A DNA stretch of 64,000 bases from Streptococcus sp. 116-D4 (GCF_009731465.1 NZ_AP021887.1:1048001-1112000); one strand, 5' to 3'. Counted from the first letter of the stretch, positions 1 to 9,368 are shown. Translations and numbers: made by a program. The notes: generated by a model not told the origin, from the sequence alone.

Positions 1-1508
1 TCATCGTGATCGTCATCATGAGCTGGATTTGGTGTTGCTGAACTTGCACCTTTCAAGTGGTCTTGCGCAGCCTTAATTTGCTCTGCCGTCAAGTCTTTCT
101 TGAAGAAATAATGATTATGGTCACCGTGTGACATGATAAATCCTGCTTCATCTTCCGCAATAATCCTGTTGGCATCAAAGCCATGACCACCTTCTTCATG
201 TTTCTCATGTGAAATTCCTGGATTGATTGGAAGAGATGGCGAAGGTGTTGTTAGACCATTATTTGGAAGAGTCGGTTGACCGATTTGATTCGACTTAGGA
301 ATGTAATGGAAATGATCACCATGTCTTACAATATAAGCTGTAGCAGTTTCTTCGACAATATCTTTAGGATTAAAGATATAACCATCAGATGTGGAAGGAA
401 GTTCCTTACTTGTCGTTGAAGAAGAAGGATTGCTTGAAAGATTTCCAAGACTAGGCGCTACTTTATGAGGTTTTTCATTTGTAGAATCTGTAGAAGCAGT
501 TCCACCGATAGGCACCATTCTAGCAATCTTTTCTTCTAAAGCAGAGAGCTTGCTGTAAGGAATAAAATGATAATGATCGCCATGCGGAATCGCAACTCCA
601 TTTGGTGTACGACTGACAATCTTAGCAGGGTCAAAGACCAGACCATCTGATTCACTGTAACGTTGGTCACTAGGTGAATCATAGAGTTCCTTCAATAGAC
701 TTTGGAGATTTTCAACTTTGCTTTCTGGCTTGCTAGTTGATTCTTTCTCTATAGCTTGATTAGTATGATCACTAACTGTTGAAGAATAACTTAGCTGACT
801 TGGTTGCGTATTTTTGCCAGCCAGATGAGCTTTAGCTGCTGCTAATTCACTGGCAGATAAATCACTTTTTGGAATGTAGTGATAGTGACCTCCATGAGGA
901 ACGATATAAGCATCACCAGTATCTTCGATAATATCAGCTGGATTAAAGACATAACCATCATCTGTCGTATAGCGTCCCTGAGACCTTGCTACAGCAACAT
1001 CTGAACTGACCTTCTCATTATCTTTGACATGCTCTTGTTTTTGACGATTGATTTCATCCTTGGTTCGAACATTATCAGCATGAGCTGCATCTTTCAGATA
1101 GACATAATATTTTCCATCGACCTTGATGATATAACCACCTTTGACCTCATTGACAATATCAGCGTCTTTAAGTTGATAGTTTGGATCCTTCATCAAGAGT
1201 TCTTCACTAAAGAGGGCATCATAAGGAACTTTCCCATTATAGTAATGATAGTGGTCACCATGTGACGTTACATATCCTTGATCTGTAATTTTGATGACAA
1301 TTTGCTCAGCCTGAATTCCTTCTTTTTGACTGACCTGATCTGGTGTCAGGTTTTCAGTTTTCTGACTAGACTGGCTACCATCCACATAAGAGACACGATT
1401 ATTGTCCTTATTTTCCTGCGAGCGATGCTGATTTAGCACATAAGCACAAAGACTCAAAGATACGATAACAGCTGATCCAGCTGCTATATATTTTTTACTG
1501 AATTTCAT
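1..1508 (-). CDS. phtE: PhtE-like histidine-triad surface protein, 5' part only
   Basis: The first 502 codons of a Pht protein; the 3' end lies beyond base 1. Reading from ATG at 1508 gives an N-terminal signal/anchor segment ending in LSLCAY, then repeated HxxHxH zinc-binding triads (HGDHYH three times, HGGHYH, HGDHFH, HGDHNH), which is the PhtE pattern in order and spacing. Pht proteins are surface-attached zinc scavengers that bind factor H and hand zinc to AdcAII. The gene has its own promoter with an AdcR-like operator and is separated from the upstream phtD-like gene by a terminator, so it is a separate transcription unit. The family assignment is firm. PhtE rather than another Pht rests on N-terminal similarity recalled from the family. 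Confidence 0.93.
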   Translation of the reverse strand, partial: MKFSKKYIAAGSAVIVSLSLCAYVLNQHRSQENKDNNRVSYVDGSQSSQKTENLTPDQVSQKEGIQAEQIVIKITDQGYVTSHGDHYHYYNGKVPYDALFSEELLMKDPNYQLKDADIVNEVKGGYIIKVDGKYYVYLKDAAHADNVRTKDEINRQKQEHVKDNEKVSSDVAVARSQGRYTTDDGYVFNPADIIEDTGDAYIVPHGGHYHYIPKSDLSASELAAAKAHLAGKNTQPSQLSYSSTVSDHTNQAIEKESTSKPESKVENLQSLLKELYDSPSDQRYSESDGLVFDPAKIVSRTPNGVAIPHGDHYHFIPYSKLSALEEKIARMVPIGGTASTDSTNEKPHKVAPSLGNLSSNPSSSTTSKELPSTSDGYIFNPKDIVEETATAYIVRHGDHFHYIPKSNQIGQPTLPNNGLTTPSPSLPINPGISHEKHEEGGHGFDANRIIAEDEAGFIMSHGDHNHYFFKKDLTAEQIKAAQDHLKGASSATPNPAHDDDHD

Positions 1509-1598
1509 AAATCCCTCATTTCAATAAATGATGAAGCTTTTCTTAACTTCTTTTTCTCGGTTAAACAGTTTTTCTAAACTGGTTATTTAACCAATTAA

Positions 1599-1640
1599 TT
1601 AACTAGTAAATAGTTTACCTTTTTTAAGTTTATCTGTCAA
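1599..1640 (-). promoter_or_regulatory. phtE promoter with AdcR-type zinc operator
   Basis: On the minus strand TTGACA (1640-1635), a 17-bp spacer and TAAACT (1617-1612) are followed by TTTACTAGTTAA (1610-1599), one mismatch from the AdcR palindrome TTAACYRGTTAA. An operator immediately after the -10 box fits repression when zinc is plentiful. Confidence 0.8.
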
Positions 1641-1660
1641 GATTTTTATTTCATTTTAAA

Positions 1661-1687
1661 AAATAAAAGCCAGTATTGCTACTGACT
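1661..1687 (-). terminator. Terminator after the phtD-like gene
   Basis: Minus-strand hairpin AGTCAGTA-GCAA-TACTGGCT followed by TTTTATTTTTT. It lies between the phtD-like stop and the phtE promoter. Confidence 0.75.
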
Positions 1688-1717
1688 CTTACATCATTTT
1701 GATTTAATGGGATAAAC

Positions 1718-4700
1718 TTATGCTTCTGGTTTTGTCGTAACTGACTCACTACCTTTTAACAAAGCAAGTAGTTTCTCTGCTTCTGCCATGATATCATTAT
1801 TATCCATGGTTTGGAGACTTAAATTATTTCGTAAACCAGCTAGGGTTTCTGTCGCATTGGCTTTCAGACTAGCATCCGCTACTTTAGAACGTAAAGTTTC
1901 TACTTCTTTGATCTTAGCTTCTACTTTTTCAGTCTCAACTTGAGGGACTTCAGCTTCGTCTGTTTTATCTTTAGATACTTCTTCTGTCTCGTCTTCATCA
2001 GTGCTCGGTTTATAAAGATTATCTACTGAAGGGGTTAAACCTGTATGATTTTCTTTATCCTCATCAGCTTTACTGTCTTGGTCTTCCTTATTTTTACGAA
2101 CATGGTCGCTGGCATTTCCCCAACCATTATCTGAGTGAGGACGTTCTTCAGGATGTTCAACATAATATTTTACAGTCGCAAAGAGATCCTCAAGACTATA
2201 ACCCTTAGGTGCTTCATAGAGTCCTTCGTCAAACCAACCAAATTTAATGTTATGGTAATGGTCGTAATGAGGTATAATTAAGCTACCATTTTTAACTTCA
2301 ACAGTATGTTGTAGATTGTAAGGAATATGATCAAGTGGGACCTTCTTAGCTGCTTTCACTTTATTATAGATTGATTCTACTCCTTTAACCTCAGTATTTT
2401 CTGAACTCTGATTCTCAGTTGAAGGAGGTGTCAAACCTTTCTCTTTAGCATAAGCCTGGGCTGCCACTCTTTCAGCTTCAGACAAGCTCTCTTTCTTAAT
2501 CCAATGACTATGGGTCATATGTGGAGTTACATAAGCATCTCCCTCATCACTAGTAATATCACGAGTGTCAAAGATATAGCCATCTTCTGTTGTGTACTTT
2601 CCTGCTAATTTCGCTAATTTAATTTCCTCTTCCGTATACTCAATCTGAGAATTTGGTTTACCAAGTCGCTCTGGATGGGTAATTGGTGCTAGGAATGCCA
2701 ATAAATCATCTACCAATTTTCCTTTATTAGTCGATTCATCATTCAAGCGTTCTGCTAATTTGTCCAAGGCTTGGAAATCAGAAGTACGCCCCTTATTTTC
2801 AGACAAGGCTTTATGAGCCTCGGCCAATAAATTATATGCTTTATCATAAAATTCTTGATCACGAGGAGCGACATTGTCTTTCTTCGCAACTAGATCGTGT
2901 GTTTCTTGGGTTTTCTTAGACAAGAGATTTTCAATAGCATCAATCTTATCCTTAGCCAAATCTTTAGCAAGAACATAACGACTAACGCCCTTATCCTCTA
3001 TAATATATCCGTCGCCAACTTTTCTAACAACCTGGTTGACATCAAATTCAGTCGGTTTATTTTCTGCTGGTACTTGAGGTTTGGTAGTAGGGCCTGGTTT
3101 CAGTGGTGTAACGCTTGGTAAAACACTGCAATTTTGTCCCTTGACAGCTATCATACGAGCCAATTTTTCTTCCAAAGGTGACATCAGTGAATAAGGGATA
3201 AAGTGATAGTGGTCTCCGTGAGGCACTGCGACACCATTTGCAGTACGTTTGATAATTTGTGCCGGATCAAAGACTAGACCATCCGATTCCACATGGCGTT
3301 CTGACAAAGGTTTGGCATACAATTCACGTAAAAGTGTTGGAATATCTTCCCCTTGGTCTTGATGATAAGTTGGGGGGACAGTCAGGTTTGGAGTCTCTGT
3401 CAAACTTGGGCGGGTTGGATTAGCATTGTCACTACTTGGTTTACTTGAATTTGTAGCAGAATGAGAAGCCTGTTTACTATTCCAATAAGCTTGGGCTGCG
3501 GCTAATTCTCCTGCAGACAAATCACTCTTAGGTATATAGTGGAAATGATTGCCGTGCGGTACAACAAAAGCATCACCTGTATCTTCAATTACATCTGTCG
3601 GACTAAAGACATACCCATCATCCGTTGTATAGGCTCCTCCAGTTCCTCTATTCTGTGCCGGCGTATTGAGATTAAAGTTTGGTTTAATGGTTGAACTTGG
3701 TGTTGAACTTGTTTTCTCAGAACTGCTTGGTTTCGGATTATCAGCATGGCTTTGAATTGGCTGACCTCCAATTGGTAGATTTCGAGCCAATTTTTCTTCC
3801 AAAGCGGACATTTGTGAATAAGGAATGAAATGGAAATGATCCCCGTGAGGTACTGCCACACCATTTGCAGTACGTTTTGTAATCTGTGCTGGATCAAACA
3901 CCAATCCATCAGACTCCACATGACGTTGGCTAAGTGGCAAAGCGTACAATTCTTCAAGAAGACTAGCTAAATCCTCATTTGGGCTCTCCGGAGCTGTTGC
4001 AGGATTTTGAGGTGTCTCAGATTGACTCGTTCTCACACTAGATCTTGTTTCAGCTCTGCTAGAACGATATTCAACCGTACTTAATTGACTACCTTTTCCA
4101 GATAAGAAGGCTTGGGCTGCAGCTAATTCACTGGCAGATAAATCACTCTTAGGAATATAGTGGAAGTGATTGCCATGAGGAACGATATAGGCATCACCTG
4201 TGTCCTCAATGATATCAGATGCATTAAAGATATAACCATCATCCGTTGTATAACGTCCTTGGGCCCTGGCTGCAACTACTGCCTGATCATTTGAACCGCC
4301 ACCGTGATTACTACTGTGTTCCTGCTTCTGACGTTTAATCTCTTCTTTTGTCCGAATATTATCCGCGTGGGCAGCATCCTTGAGGTAAACATAGTATTTC
4401 CCGTCTACCTTAATGACATAGCCACCCTTGATTTCATTGACAATGTCTGAATCCTTCAACTGATAATTCGGATCTTTCATCAGCAGTTCTTCACTGATGA
4501 TAGCATCATAAGGAACCTTACCATTATAGTAATGATAATGATCTCCATGAGAGGTCACATAACCTTGATCCGTAATCTTGATAACAATTTGTTCAGCGTT
4601 GATTCCCTCTCTCTTACTAACTTCATCTGGTGTCAAGTTCTCTGCCTTTTGACCAGCCTGATCACCGTCTATATAAGCAACTCGATTCGAATCTTTCTTA

Positions 4701-4795
4701 ACTTGACCAGCTTGGTAACGACCAAGTTCATAGGAACAAACGCTTAGGGCAAGAACTGCCACGGAACCCGCTACATATTTTTTATTGATTTTCAT
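1718..4795 (-). CDS. phtD: PhtD/PhtE-like protein with seven histidine triads
   Basis: 1025-residue surface protein with a signal segment (residues 1-30) and seven HxxHxH triads: HGDHYH near residue 83, two HGNHFH, HGDHFH, a second HGDHYH, a degenerate HMTHSH and HYDHYH. Pneumococcal PhtD has five and PhtE six. The extra pair comes from a duplicated block of about 200 residues: TTDDGY...HGNHFHYIPKSDL plus ELYA.PLS.RHVESDG...HGDH.HFIPYS occurs twice, near residues 180-345 and 385-600. The C-terminal 150 residues are acidic and coiled-coil-like. It starts 7 bp after the adcAII stop, so the two are cotranscribed under zinc control. The position beside adcAII suggests phtD, but the number of triads is unusual. 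Confidence 0.93.
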   Translation of the reverse strand: MKINKKYVAGSVAVLALSVCSYELGRYQAGQVKKDSNRVAYIDGDQAGQKAENLTPDEVSKREGINAEQIVIKITDQGYVTSHGDHYHYYNGKVPYDAIISEELLMKDPNYQLKDSDIVNEIKGGYVIKVDGKYYVYLKDAAHADNIRTKEEIKRQKQEHSSNHGGGSNDQAVVAARAQGRYTTDDGYIFNASDIIEDTGDAYIVPHGNHFHYIPKSDLSASELAAAQAFLSGKGSQLSTVEYRSSRAETRSSVRTSQSETPQNPATAPESPNEDLASLLEELYALPLSQRHVESDGLVFDPAQITKRTANGVAVPHGDHFHFIPYSQMSALEEKLARNLPIGGQPIQSHADNPKPSSSEKTSSTPSSTIKPNFNLNTPAQNRGTGGAYTTDDGYVFSPTDVIEDTGDAFVVPHGNHFHYIPKSDLSAGELAAAQAYWNSKQASHSATNSSKPSSDNANPTRPSLTETPNLTVPPTYHQDQGEDIPTLLRELYAKPLSERHVESDGLVFDPAQIIKRTANGVAVPHGDHYHFIPYSLMSPLEEKLARMIAVKGQNCSVLPSVTPLKPGPTTKPQVPAENKPTEFDVNQVVRKVGDGYIIEDKGVSRYVLAKDLAKDKIDAIENLLSKKTQETHDLVAKKDNVAPRDQEFYDKAYNLLAEAHKALSENKGRTSDFQALDKLAERLNDESTNKGKLVDDLLAFLAPITHPERLGKPNSQIEYTEEEIKLAKLAGKYTTEDGYIFDTRDITSDEGDAYVTPHMTHSHWIKKESLSEAERVAAQAYAKEKGLTPPSTENQSSENTEVKGVESIYNKVKAAKKVPLDHIPYNLQHTVEVKNGSLIIPHYDHYHNIKFGWFDEGLYEAPKGYSLEDLFATVKYYVEHPEERPHSDNGWGNASDHVRKNKEDQDSKADEDKENHTGLTPSVDNLYKPSTDEDETEEVSKDKTDEAEVPQVETEKVEAKIKEVETLRSKVADASLKANATETLAGLRNNLSLQTMDNNDIMAEAEKLLALLKGSESVTTKPEA

Positions 4796-4802
4796 TCTTT
4801 CC

Positions 4803-5720
4803 TCACTTTAATTCTTCTGCTAGAACACTCATATTTTCTTCAAGATTTTCTAAATAAGTCTTGTCATTTTGTGGGTCTGCCTCTAAAGGATTCAGAGTTT
4901 TAAGATCTACACCTGTTGATTTGACAAGAGTTTCAGCTACTTTTGAAGAAGCATTACTTTCTGTAAAAATCGTTTTAACCTTATAGGTCTTAACAAATTC
5001 CTGAATTTCTGTTAGTTGTCTTGGACTTGGTTCTTGTTCTGGAGAGATACCTGCAATTCCAAGTTGATTGAGTCCAAATCGCTTAGCTAGATAAGAAAAG
5101 GCTGTATGTTGTGTTACAAAAGTCTTCTGACTCACTTTTTCAAATTTAGGTTGGAATTTCTTAGTTAATTCTTGAGCTTTTTTGATAAAGGCTTGCGCAT
5201 TTTTTTGATAAGTTTCTTTGTGCTCACTATCAACCTCTGAAAGTTTATCAGCGATAATTTGGGCTTCTTCTCCAGCTTTTTCAGGATCTAGCCATGTGTG
5301 AGGATCATAAAGCGTTTTTTCATCAACTCCATCACCTGCTTCCACATCTTCTAGCCCAGGAACACGATCTAAAGTCATTCCCTCAGAAGCCTCTAAAACC
5401 TTAACTTTAGATTTTTTAAGATTGGGATCCAGACTTCCTGCCCAAGATTCGAGCGTATGAGAATGGTAGACAAAGACATCTGCATCATAGATGGCTGCAA
5501 TATCATTTGCTGAAGGTTCAAAGGAGTGAATTCCGCTACTTGACTGAATCATTCGAACATCATTCAAGTCACCAGATACTTCCTTGACCATAGCATAGAT
5601 AGGGTAAAAACTGGTTACTATTTTCATCCCTTTCCCTGTTTGACTTTCCTTCTGTCCACAAGCAGCTAAACACAAAAGAAAGACACTTAACAATACCAAA
5701 AATAAATTTTGTTTCTTCAT
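4803..5720 (-). CDS. adcAII: Zinc-binding lipoprotein AdcAII (Lmb family)
   Basis: Solute-binding lipoprotein of cluster A-I (ZnuA/Lmb) that captures zinc at the membrane for the AdcCB transporter. ATG at 5720 is chosen (305 aa) because AAGGAG lies 6 nt upstream; an in-frame TTG sits 6 nt earlier. The signal peptide ends in the lipobox LAACG (Cys21). Histidines in IHSFEPS and THTAFSY and the following acidic segment fit the zinc site. It is the first gene of the adcAII-phtD operon, with an AdcR-type operator in its promoter. Confidence 0.95.
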   Translation of the reverse strand: MKKQNLFLVLLSVFLLCLAACGQKESQTGKGMKIVTSFYPIYAMVKEVSGDLNDVRMIQSSSGIHSFEPSANDIAAIYDADVFVYHSHTLESWAGSLDPNLKKSKVKVLEASEGMTLDRVPGLEDVEAGDGVDEKTLYDPHTWLDPEKAGEEAQIIADKLSEVDSEHKETYQKNAQAFIKKAQELTKKFQPKFEKVSQKTFVTQHTAFSYLAKRFGLNQLGIAGISPEQEPSPRQLTEIQEFVKTYKVKTIFTESNASSKVAETLVKSTGVDLKTLNPLEADPQNDKTYLENLEENMSVLAEELK

Positions 5721-5742
5721 AGACAACTCCTTAACTATTTAA

Positions 5743-5784
5743 TTAACTGGTAAATATTCTACTCCTAATCATTTAATCTGTCAA
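5743..5784 (-). promoter_or_regulatory. adcAII promoter with AdcR-type zinc operator
   Basis: Minus strand: TTGACA (5784-5779), 17 bp, TAGAAT (5761-5756), then TTTACCAGTTAA (5754-5743), which matches TTAACYRGTTAA at 11 of 12 positions. The layout is identical to that of phtE. Confidence 0.83.
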
Positions 5785-5826
5785 GATATTTTTAGAAAAA
5801 ATTTGAAATTTCTTTCACATATAAAA

Positions 5827-5855
5827 ATCTGCTGAGTTTCAATAACTCAACAGAT
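5827..5855 (-). terminator. Terminator after the permease gene
   Basis: Eleven-base-pair stem ATCTGTTGAGT/ACTCAGCAGAT with a 7-nt loop, then TTTTTAT on the minus strand. It lies between the BOX element and the adcAII promoter. Confidence 0.75.
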
Positions 5856-5865
5856 TCTCACTTTA

Positions 5866-6016
5866 TATACTCAATGAAAATCAAAGAGCAAATTAGGAAG
5901 CTAGCCGTAGGTTGCTCAAAACACTGTTTTGAGGTTGTAGATAGAACTGACGAAGTCAGTCACATATATACGGCAAGGCGAAGCTGACGTGGTTTGTAGA
6001 GATTTTCGAAGAGTAT
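5866..6016 (-). repeat. BOX element (boxA-boxB-boxC, reversed)
   Basis: About 150 bp starting with the boxC end (ATACTCAATGAAAATC...) and finishing with the boxA end (...GATTTTCGAAGAGTAT). This is the dispersed BOX repeat of the pneumococcus/mitis group. It abuts the permease stop codon. A second copy lies at 57318-57469. Confidence 0.9.
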
Positions 6017-7407
6017 TATTCTTCTATAGTGGAATGTTTATAACCATAAGTAAAGTAAATAAGACTTCCTATTAACAAAGCAACTAGGAAAGCTATCCAA
6101 GTTTCCATATTATACTGCAACATAAAGGATAGACAAATGATGATTGATAGAATTGGTAATAAGGGTACCAATGGTGTTTTAAATTCTCCAGCTTTGGGCA
6201 TTCCTTTTTCTTTCCGTAAGCGAATCAGACCATAAGCAAGCATAATCAAGTAGGCCAAGGTACAAATATTTAAGAAGGCTGCGATACTAGCAAGAGGGAA
6301 CATTCCTGCTGCTACTGCAGAAGCTAGACCTGTCAAGATAGTAGCATTTTTTGGTACCTTACTTGTTTTGGTCAGTTCTTTAAGGGCAGCAGGCATCAAT
6401 CCGTCACGCGCTAAACTGTAAATCATACGCGATAGGGCATAGGTCATCGAGATACAAACCGTAATCAAGGTCAAGATAGCCACTAATGACACATAATTAG
6501 CTGCCCAACTGATCCCAACGCTGCGAAGAGCAAAGGCAACGGCATCATCGACATTTAGATGACTATAGTGAACCACACCAGTCAAGACAAGCGTCACCAA
6601 GGCATAAAGAATGGTTACTATAGAAAGCGATAAGACAATCCCTCTCGGAATATTTTTTTGAGGAGTTTTGACTTCATCTACAGCCATAGAGATGGATTCA
6701 AAGCCCAAAAAACCAAAGAACATCAAGGACGCACCAGCCATAATACCCGTACTGGCGCCATAGATTTGGCCAAAACCATAAGGAGCAAAATTACTCCAAT
6801 TATCAAGCTTGATATGCCAAATTCCTACTAAAACAAAGAGAGCTAAAGCAGAAAATTTCAAAATAACTAAAATAGAGTTAAAGCGTAAGGCTGCCTTAGC
6901 ATTAAGTAAAACAAGTGAGGTAACTAGAACCAAGACAAGAATAGGCAATAAATCAACAAATGTCCCTGCTTGAGGATTAAAAGTACCATTTAAAGCCTGA
7001 GGAAGGGCTATCTCGTATTGAGAGAGCAACCCTTTAAAATAAGCTGCCCAGCCCGAAGCCACACCAGATATGGCTGTCATGAATTCCATCATGGTTAACC
7101 AACCAGCCAACCAGGCTGGGAATTCTCCTAAAATAGCATAAAGATAACTGTAGGCACCACCTGTAGCAGGTACTCGTGAAGCAAATTCTGCAAAAAAGAG
7201 AGCTGATAATCCCACACACAAGGCAGAAATGACAATTGAAATCACTAGGGCTGGACCCGCTAGAGTTGCGGCTGCAGTACCTGTTATTGTAAAGACACCT
7301 GTCCCTACCATGGCTCCAATACCTAACAAAATCAAATCCCATAACTTCAAATGCCTATGCATCTCTGTTTTATCTAAGCTAACATTCTTTGTTCTAAATA
7401 TATTCAT
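6016..7407 (-). CDS. APC-family amino-acid permease
   Basis: Cytoplasmic-membrane transporter with about 12 hydrophobic segments and the N-terminal APC signature GIGAMVGTGVF near residues 30-45, as in cationic amino-acid/CAT-type permeases. ATG at 7407 is preferred because GGAG lies 6 nt upstream; an in-frame TTG at 7419 precedes it. The substrate cannot be read from sequence. The gene stands alone between etrx2 and the zinc operon, and its 3' end runs into a BOX repeat. In pneumococcus the same gene lies beside adcAII. Confidence 0.88.
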   Translation of the reverse strand: MNIFRTKNVSLDKTEMHRHLKLWDLILLGIGAMVGTGVFTITGTAAATLAGPALVISIVISALCVGLSALFFAEFASRVPATGGAYSYLYAILGEFPAWLAGWLTMMEFMTAISGVASGWAAYFKGLLSQYEIALPQALNGTFNPQAGTFVDLLPILVLVLVTSLVLLNAKAALRFNSILVILKFSALALFVLVGIWHIKLDNWSNFAPYGFGQIYGASTGIMAGASLMFFGFLGFESISMAVDEVKTPQKNIPRGIVLSLSIVTILYALVTLVLTGVVHYSHLNVDDAVAFALRSVGISWAANYVSLVAILTLITVCISMTYALSRMIYSLARDGLMPAALKELTKTSKVPKNATILTGLASAVAAGMFPLASIAAFLNICTLAYLIMLAYGLIRLRKEKGMPKAGEFKTPLVPLLPILSIIICLSFMLQYNMETWIAFLVALLIGSLIYFTYGYKHSTIEE

Positions 7408-7533
7408 TTTTAACTCCAAAATAAAATGATGATTCTATTTTACCATAAATATAGGGTTTTTGTGAATATTTATAAAATATTTTTCTAAAAAAATCTGACT
7501 ACTTTTATTGTAATCAGATTTTCTTTATCAATT

Positions 7534-8100
7534 CTAGTTCATTTCTTTAAAGGCTGCTTCTGCATCCGCATTACTGATAACACCAATTTGTATCTTTCCA
7601 ATCTTTCCTTGACTATCAATCAGGTATTCTGTAGGAATGCTTCGAATTTGATAAGCTTGGAATGTAGTTGCTTTTGTGTCATAAAGAACTGGGATATCCT
7701 TATAACCTTGATCTTGGAACCATTGTGGGAATTGCTCAGCAGTTTTTTCACCTTGAATTCCTGGTGCAATGACACTAAGAATTTCGAAATCACGATCTTC
7801 TTTTGCAGCTAATTCCATCAATTCAGGCATACTTTTTTTACATGGACCACACCATGAAGCCCAAAACTTCAAGTAGACTTTTTTACCCTTATAATCAGAT
7901 AACTTAACTTCTTTACCATCCATAGATTGCAAGGTGAAATCTGGAGCCTCTTTCCCAACAGCAATTTGTTGTACAGTCGTTTGTTGCTGTTGGTTTGGGG
8001 ATTGTTCTGGTGCTTGAGTCTTTTTAGTCTCTTCCTCACCACAGGCCATCAATACAACTACTGACAAAAGGCTTAATCCAGCAAACATTACTTTTTTCAT
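7534..8100 (-). CDS. etrx2: Surface thioredoxin-like lipoprotein Etrx2 (TlpA family)
   Basis: 188 aa. Lipoprotein signal ending VLMACG, a Gln/Pro-rich linker, then a TlpA/AhpC-TSA thioredoxin fold with the redox motif WASWCGPCKK near residues 81-90 and a cis-proline region RSIPTEYLID. It reduces oxidised extracytoplasmic partners such as methionine sulfoxide reductase, using electrons passed across the membrane by the adjacent CcdA, whose gene ends 12 bp upstream. In pneumococcus the pair is Etrx2-CcdA2. Confidence 0.88.
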   Translation of the reverse strand: MKKVMFAGLSLLSVVVLMACGEEETKKTQAPEQSPNQQQQTTVQQIAVGKEAPDFTLQSMDGKEVKLSDYKGKKVYLKFWASWCGPCKKSMPELMELAAKEDRDFEILSVIAPGIQGEKTAEQFPQWFQDQGYKDIPVLYDTKATTFQAYQIRSIPTEYLIDSQGKIGKIQIGVISNADAEAAFKEMN

Positions 8101-8111
8101 CTTTTTCTCCT

Positions 8112-8819
8112 TTATTCAAAAATTCCAGCTAGAACATTTACTTGTCCTAATAGTAACAAAATTCCCATTAAAATAATGAGGAAACCACCAATTTTCTTCA
8201 GTAGCATCATATGACGCTTCATTTTGCCAAAATAAGGCATTACTACACCTGAAGCTAGAGCCAAAACTAAGAAAGGAATGGCCATTCCTAGAGTGTAAAT
8301 CAAGGTATAGATAGCTCCTTGCCAAGCGCCATTGCCTCCAGAAGCCGCAAGTGCTAAAACAGAACTTAAAACTGGACCGATACAAGGCGTCCAACCAAAG
8401 CTAAAAGTAATACCGAGTAAAAAGGCTGACCAATAACGATTGGCTTCTGATTTCTTAAAAGTAAAGCTTTTTTGAACCTCTAATTTCTTAAAATGAAAAA
8501 TTTCCATCTGGTGTAAACCTAAAATGATAATAATTGTTCCCATGGTATAGCGAAACCAATTGGCATAGAAGATATTACCAAAGTAACCAGCACCAAATCC
8601 TAAGATAAAGAAAATGAGAGAGATACCTGCAATAAAGCACAATGTTCGAATCAAGCCCGACCAAAGAACCTTTCTCCCAAATAAAGAAAAGCTTTTTGCA
8701 CTTTCCTGATCATCCAATAAAATTCCAGTATAAACAGGTATCAGAGGAAATATACAAGGTGAAAAGAAGGACAAGATCCCTGCTAAAAAAACGGAGATTG
8801 AAAATACTATCGTTTCCAA
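8112..8819 (-). CDS. ccdA2: Cytochrome c biogenesis-type thiol-disulfide transporter CcdA2
   Basis: 235-aa polytopic membrane protein of the CcdA/DsbD family with six hydrophobic helices. The two conserved cysteines lie in FFSPCIFPLIP (helix 1) and FGWTPCIGP (helix 4), each beside prolines as in DsbD-beta. It passes electrons from cytoplasmic thioredoxin to the Etrx2 lipoprotein encoded just downstream. It starts a two-gene operon. Confidence 0.9.
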   Translation of the reverse strand: METIVFSISVFLAGILSFFSPCIFPLIPVYTGILLDDQESAKSFSLFGRKVLWSGLIRTLCFIAGISLIFFILGFGAGYFGNIFYANWFRYTMGTIIIILGLHQMEIFHFKKLEVQKSFTFKKSEANRYWSAFLLGITFSFGWTPCIGPVLSSVLALAASGGNGAWQGAIYTLIYTLGMAIPFLVLALASGVVMPYFGKMKRHMMLLKKIGGFLIILMGILLLLGQVNVLAGIFE

Positions 8820-8967
8820 TAAAGAACCAACTTTCTTAATAATTCTAATCCTATTTTACTATAATCAATTTCATTTGTATGATTTCTGCTACGCAATTTA
8901 AATCAGACTGTATTTGAAAGGTTTTCCGGTGCTAGTTCATTCAGATTCTGGCCTCAAAACCAAAAGA

Positions 8968-9010
8968 AAAGCCTGTCACACAAGCTCAAATGCTTGATAT
9001 GATAGGCTTT
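8968..9010 (-). terminator. Original host hup terminator, left behind at attL
   Basis: Outer stem AAAGCCT/AGGCTTT and inner CAAGC/GCTTG, followed by more pyrimidine. It matches in form the terminator now next to hup at 53947-53993, and its right arm merges into the att core. It marks where hup ended before integration. Confidence 0.7.
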
Positions 9011-9045
9011 TTAAAGGCTAATTATTTAACAGCGTCTTTAAGTGC
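9002..9045. repeat. attL core, 44 bp
   Basis: Identical to 53983-54026 in direct orientation. It contains the last seven codons and stop of hup plus the distal arm of its terminator. Confidence 0.93.
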
Positions 9046-9193
9046 AAATGATTTTAGATAAGAATCTGTAAGTAAAAACTATTGTAAAATAAGGGTTTAT
9101 ACGTCATAAACTACATATATTTTTTACCGTAAAAATACAAAAGTTTACACCTTATGCCCCTTTTTTGCCCCTTGTTTTTATTTTTAACAAAAT

Positions 9194-9366
9194 ACCGTTT
9201 TTGACAATAATCAAAAAATAAAAAGGATCTATTATTGACAAAATGGCATTTTTGACAATAATACACCACGATTTTCTCTTTCTATTCTTCAAGAAACCGC
9301 TTTTTTGAACAATAGGATTGTGATTTGGGTTTTTAAAGTTAAAAAATAAGCATTTTTGCAAAATAG
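9194..9366. repeat. Four spaced direct repeats near attL, possible integrase arm sites
   Basis: The motif ACCG/GGCA-TTTTTGACAATAAT begins at 9194 and 9245, with weaker copies at 9296 and 9349. Spacing is 51, 51 and 53 bp, close to five helical turns. They lie 150-320 bp from the att core in a stretch (9046-9528) without a convincing gene. Binding of integrase or an accessory protein is inference. Confidence 0.4.
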
Positions 9367-9368
9367 AA

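Noticed and set aside
8820..9001. Additional host gene between ccdA2 and attL
   Set aside because: Only the hup terminator relic and A/T-rich sequence are visible; no frame with a ribosome site.
9152..9361. Leftward 69-codon frame near attL with repeated IVxKxGxL units
   Set aside because: No ribosome site; the peptide repetition follows from the phased DNA repeats, and composition is unlike the other phage genes.
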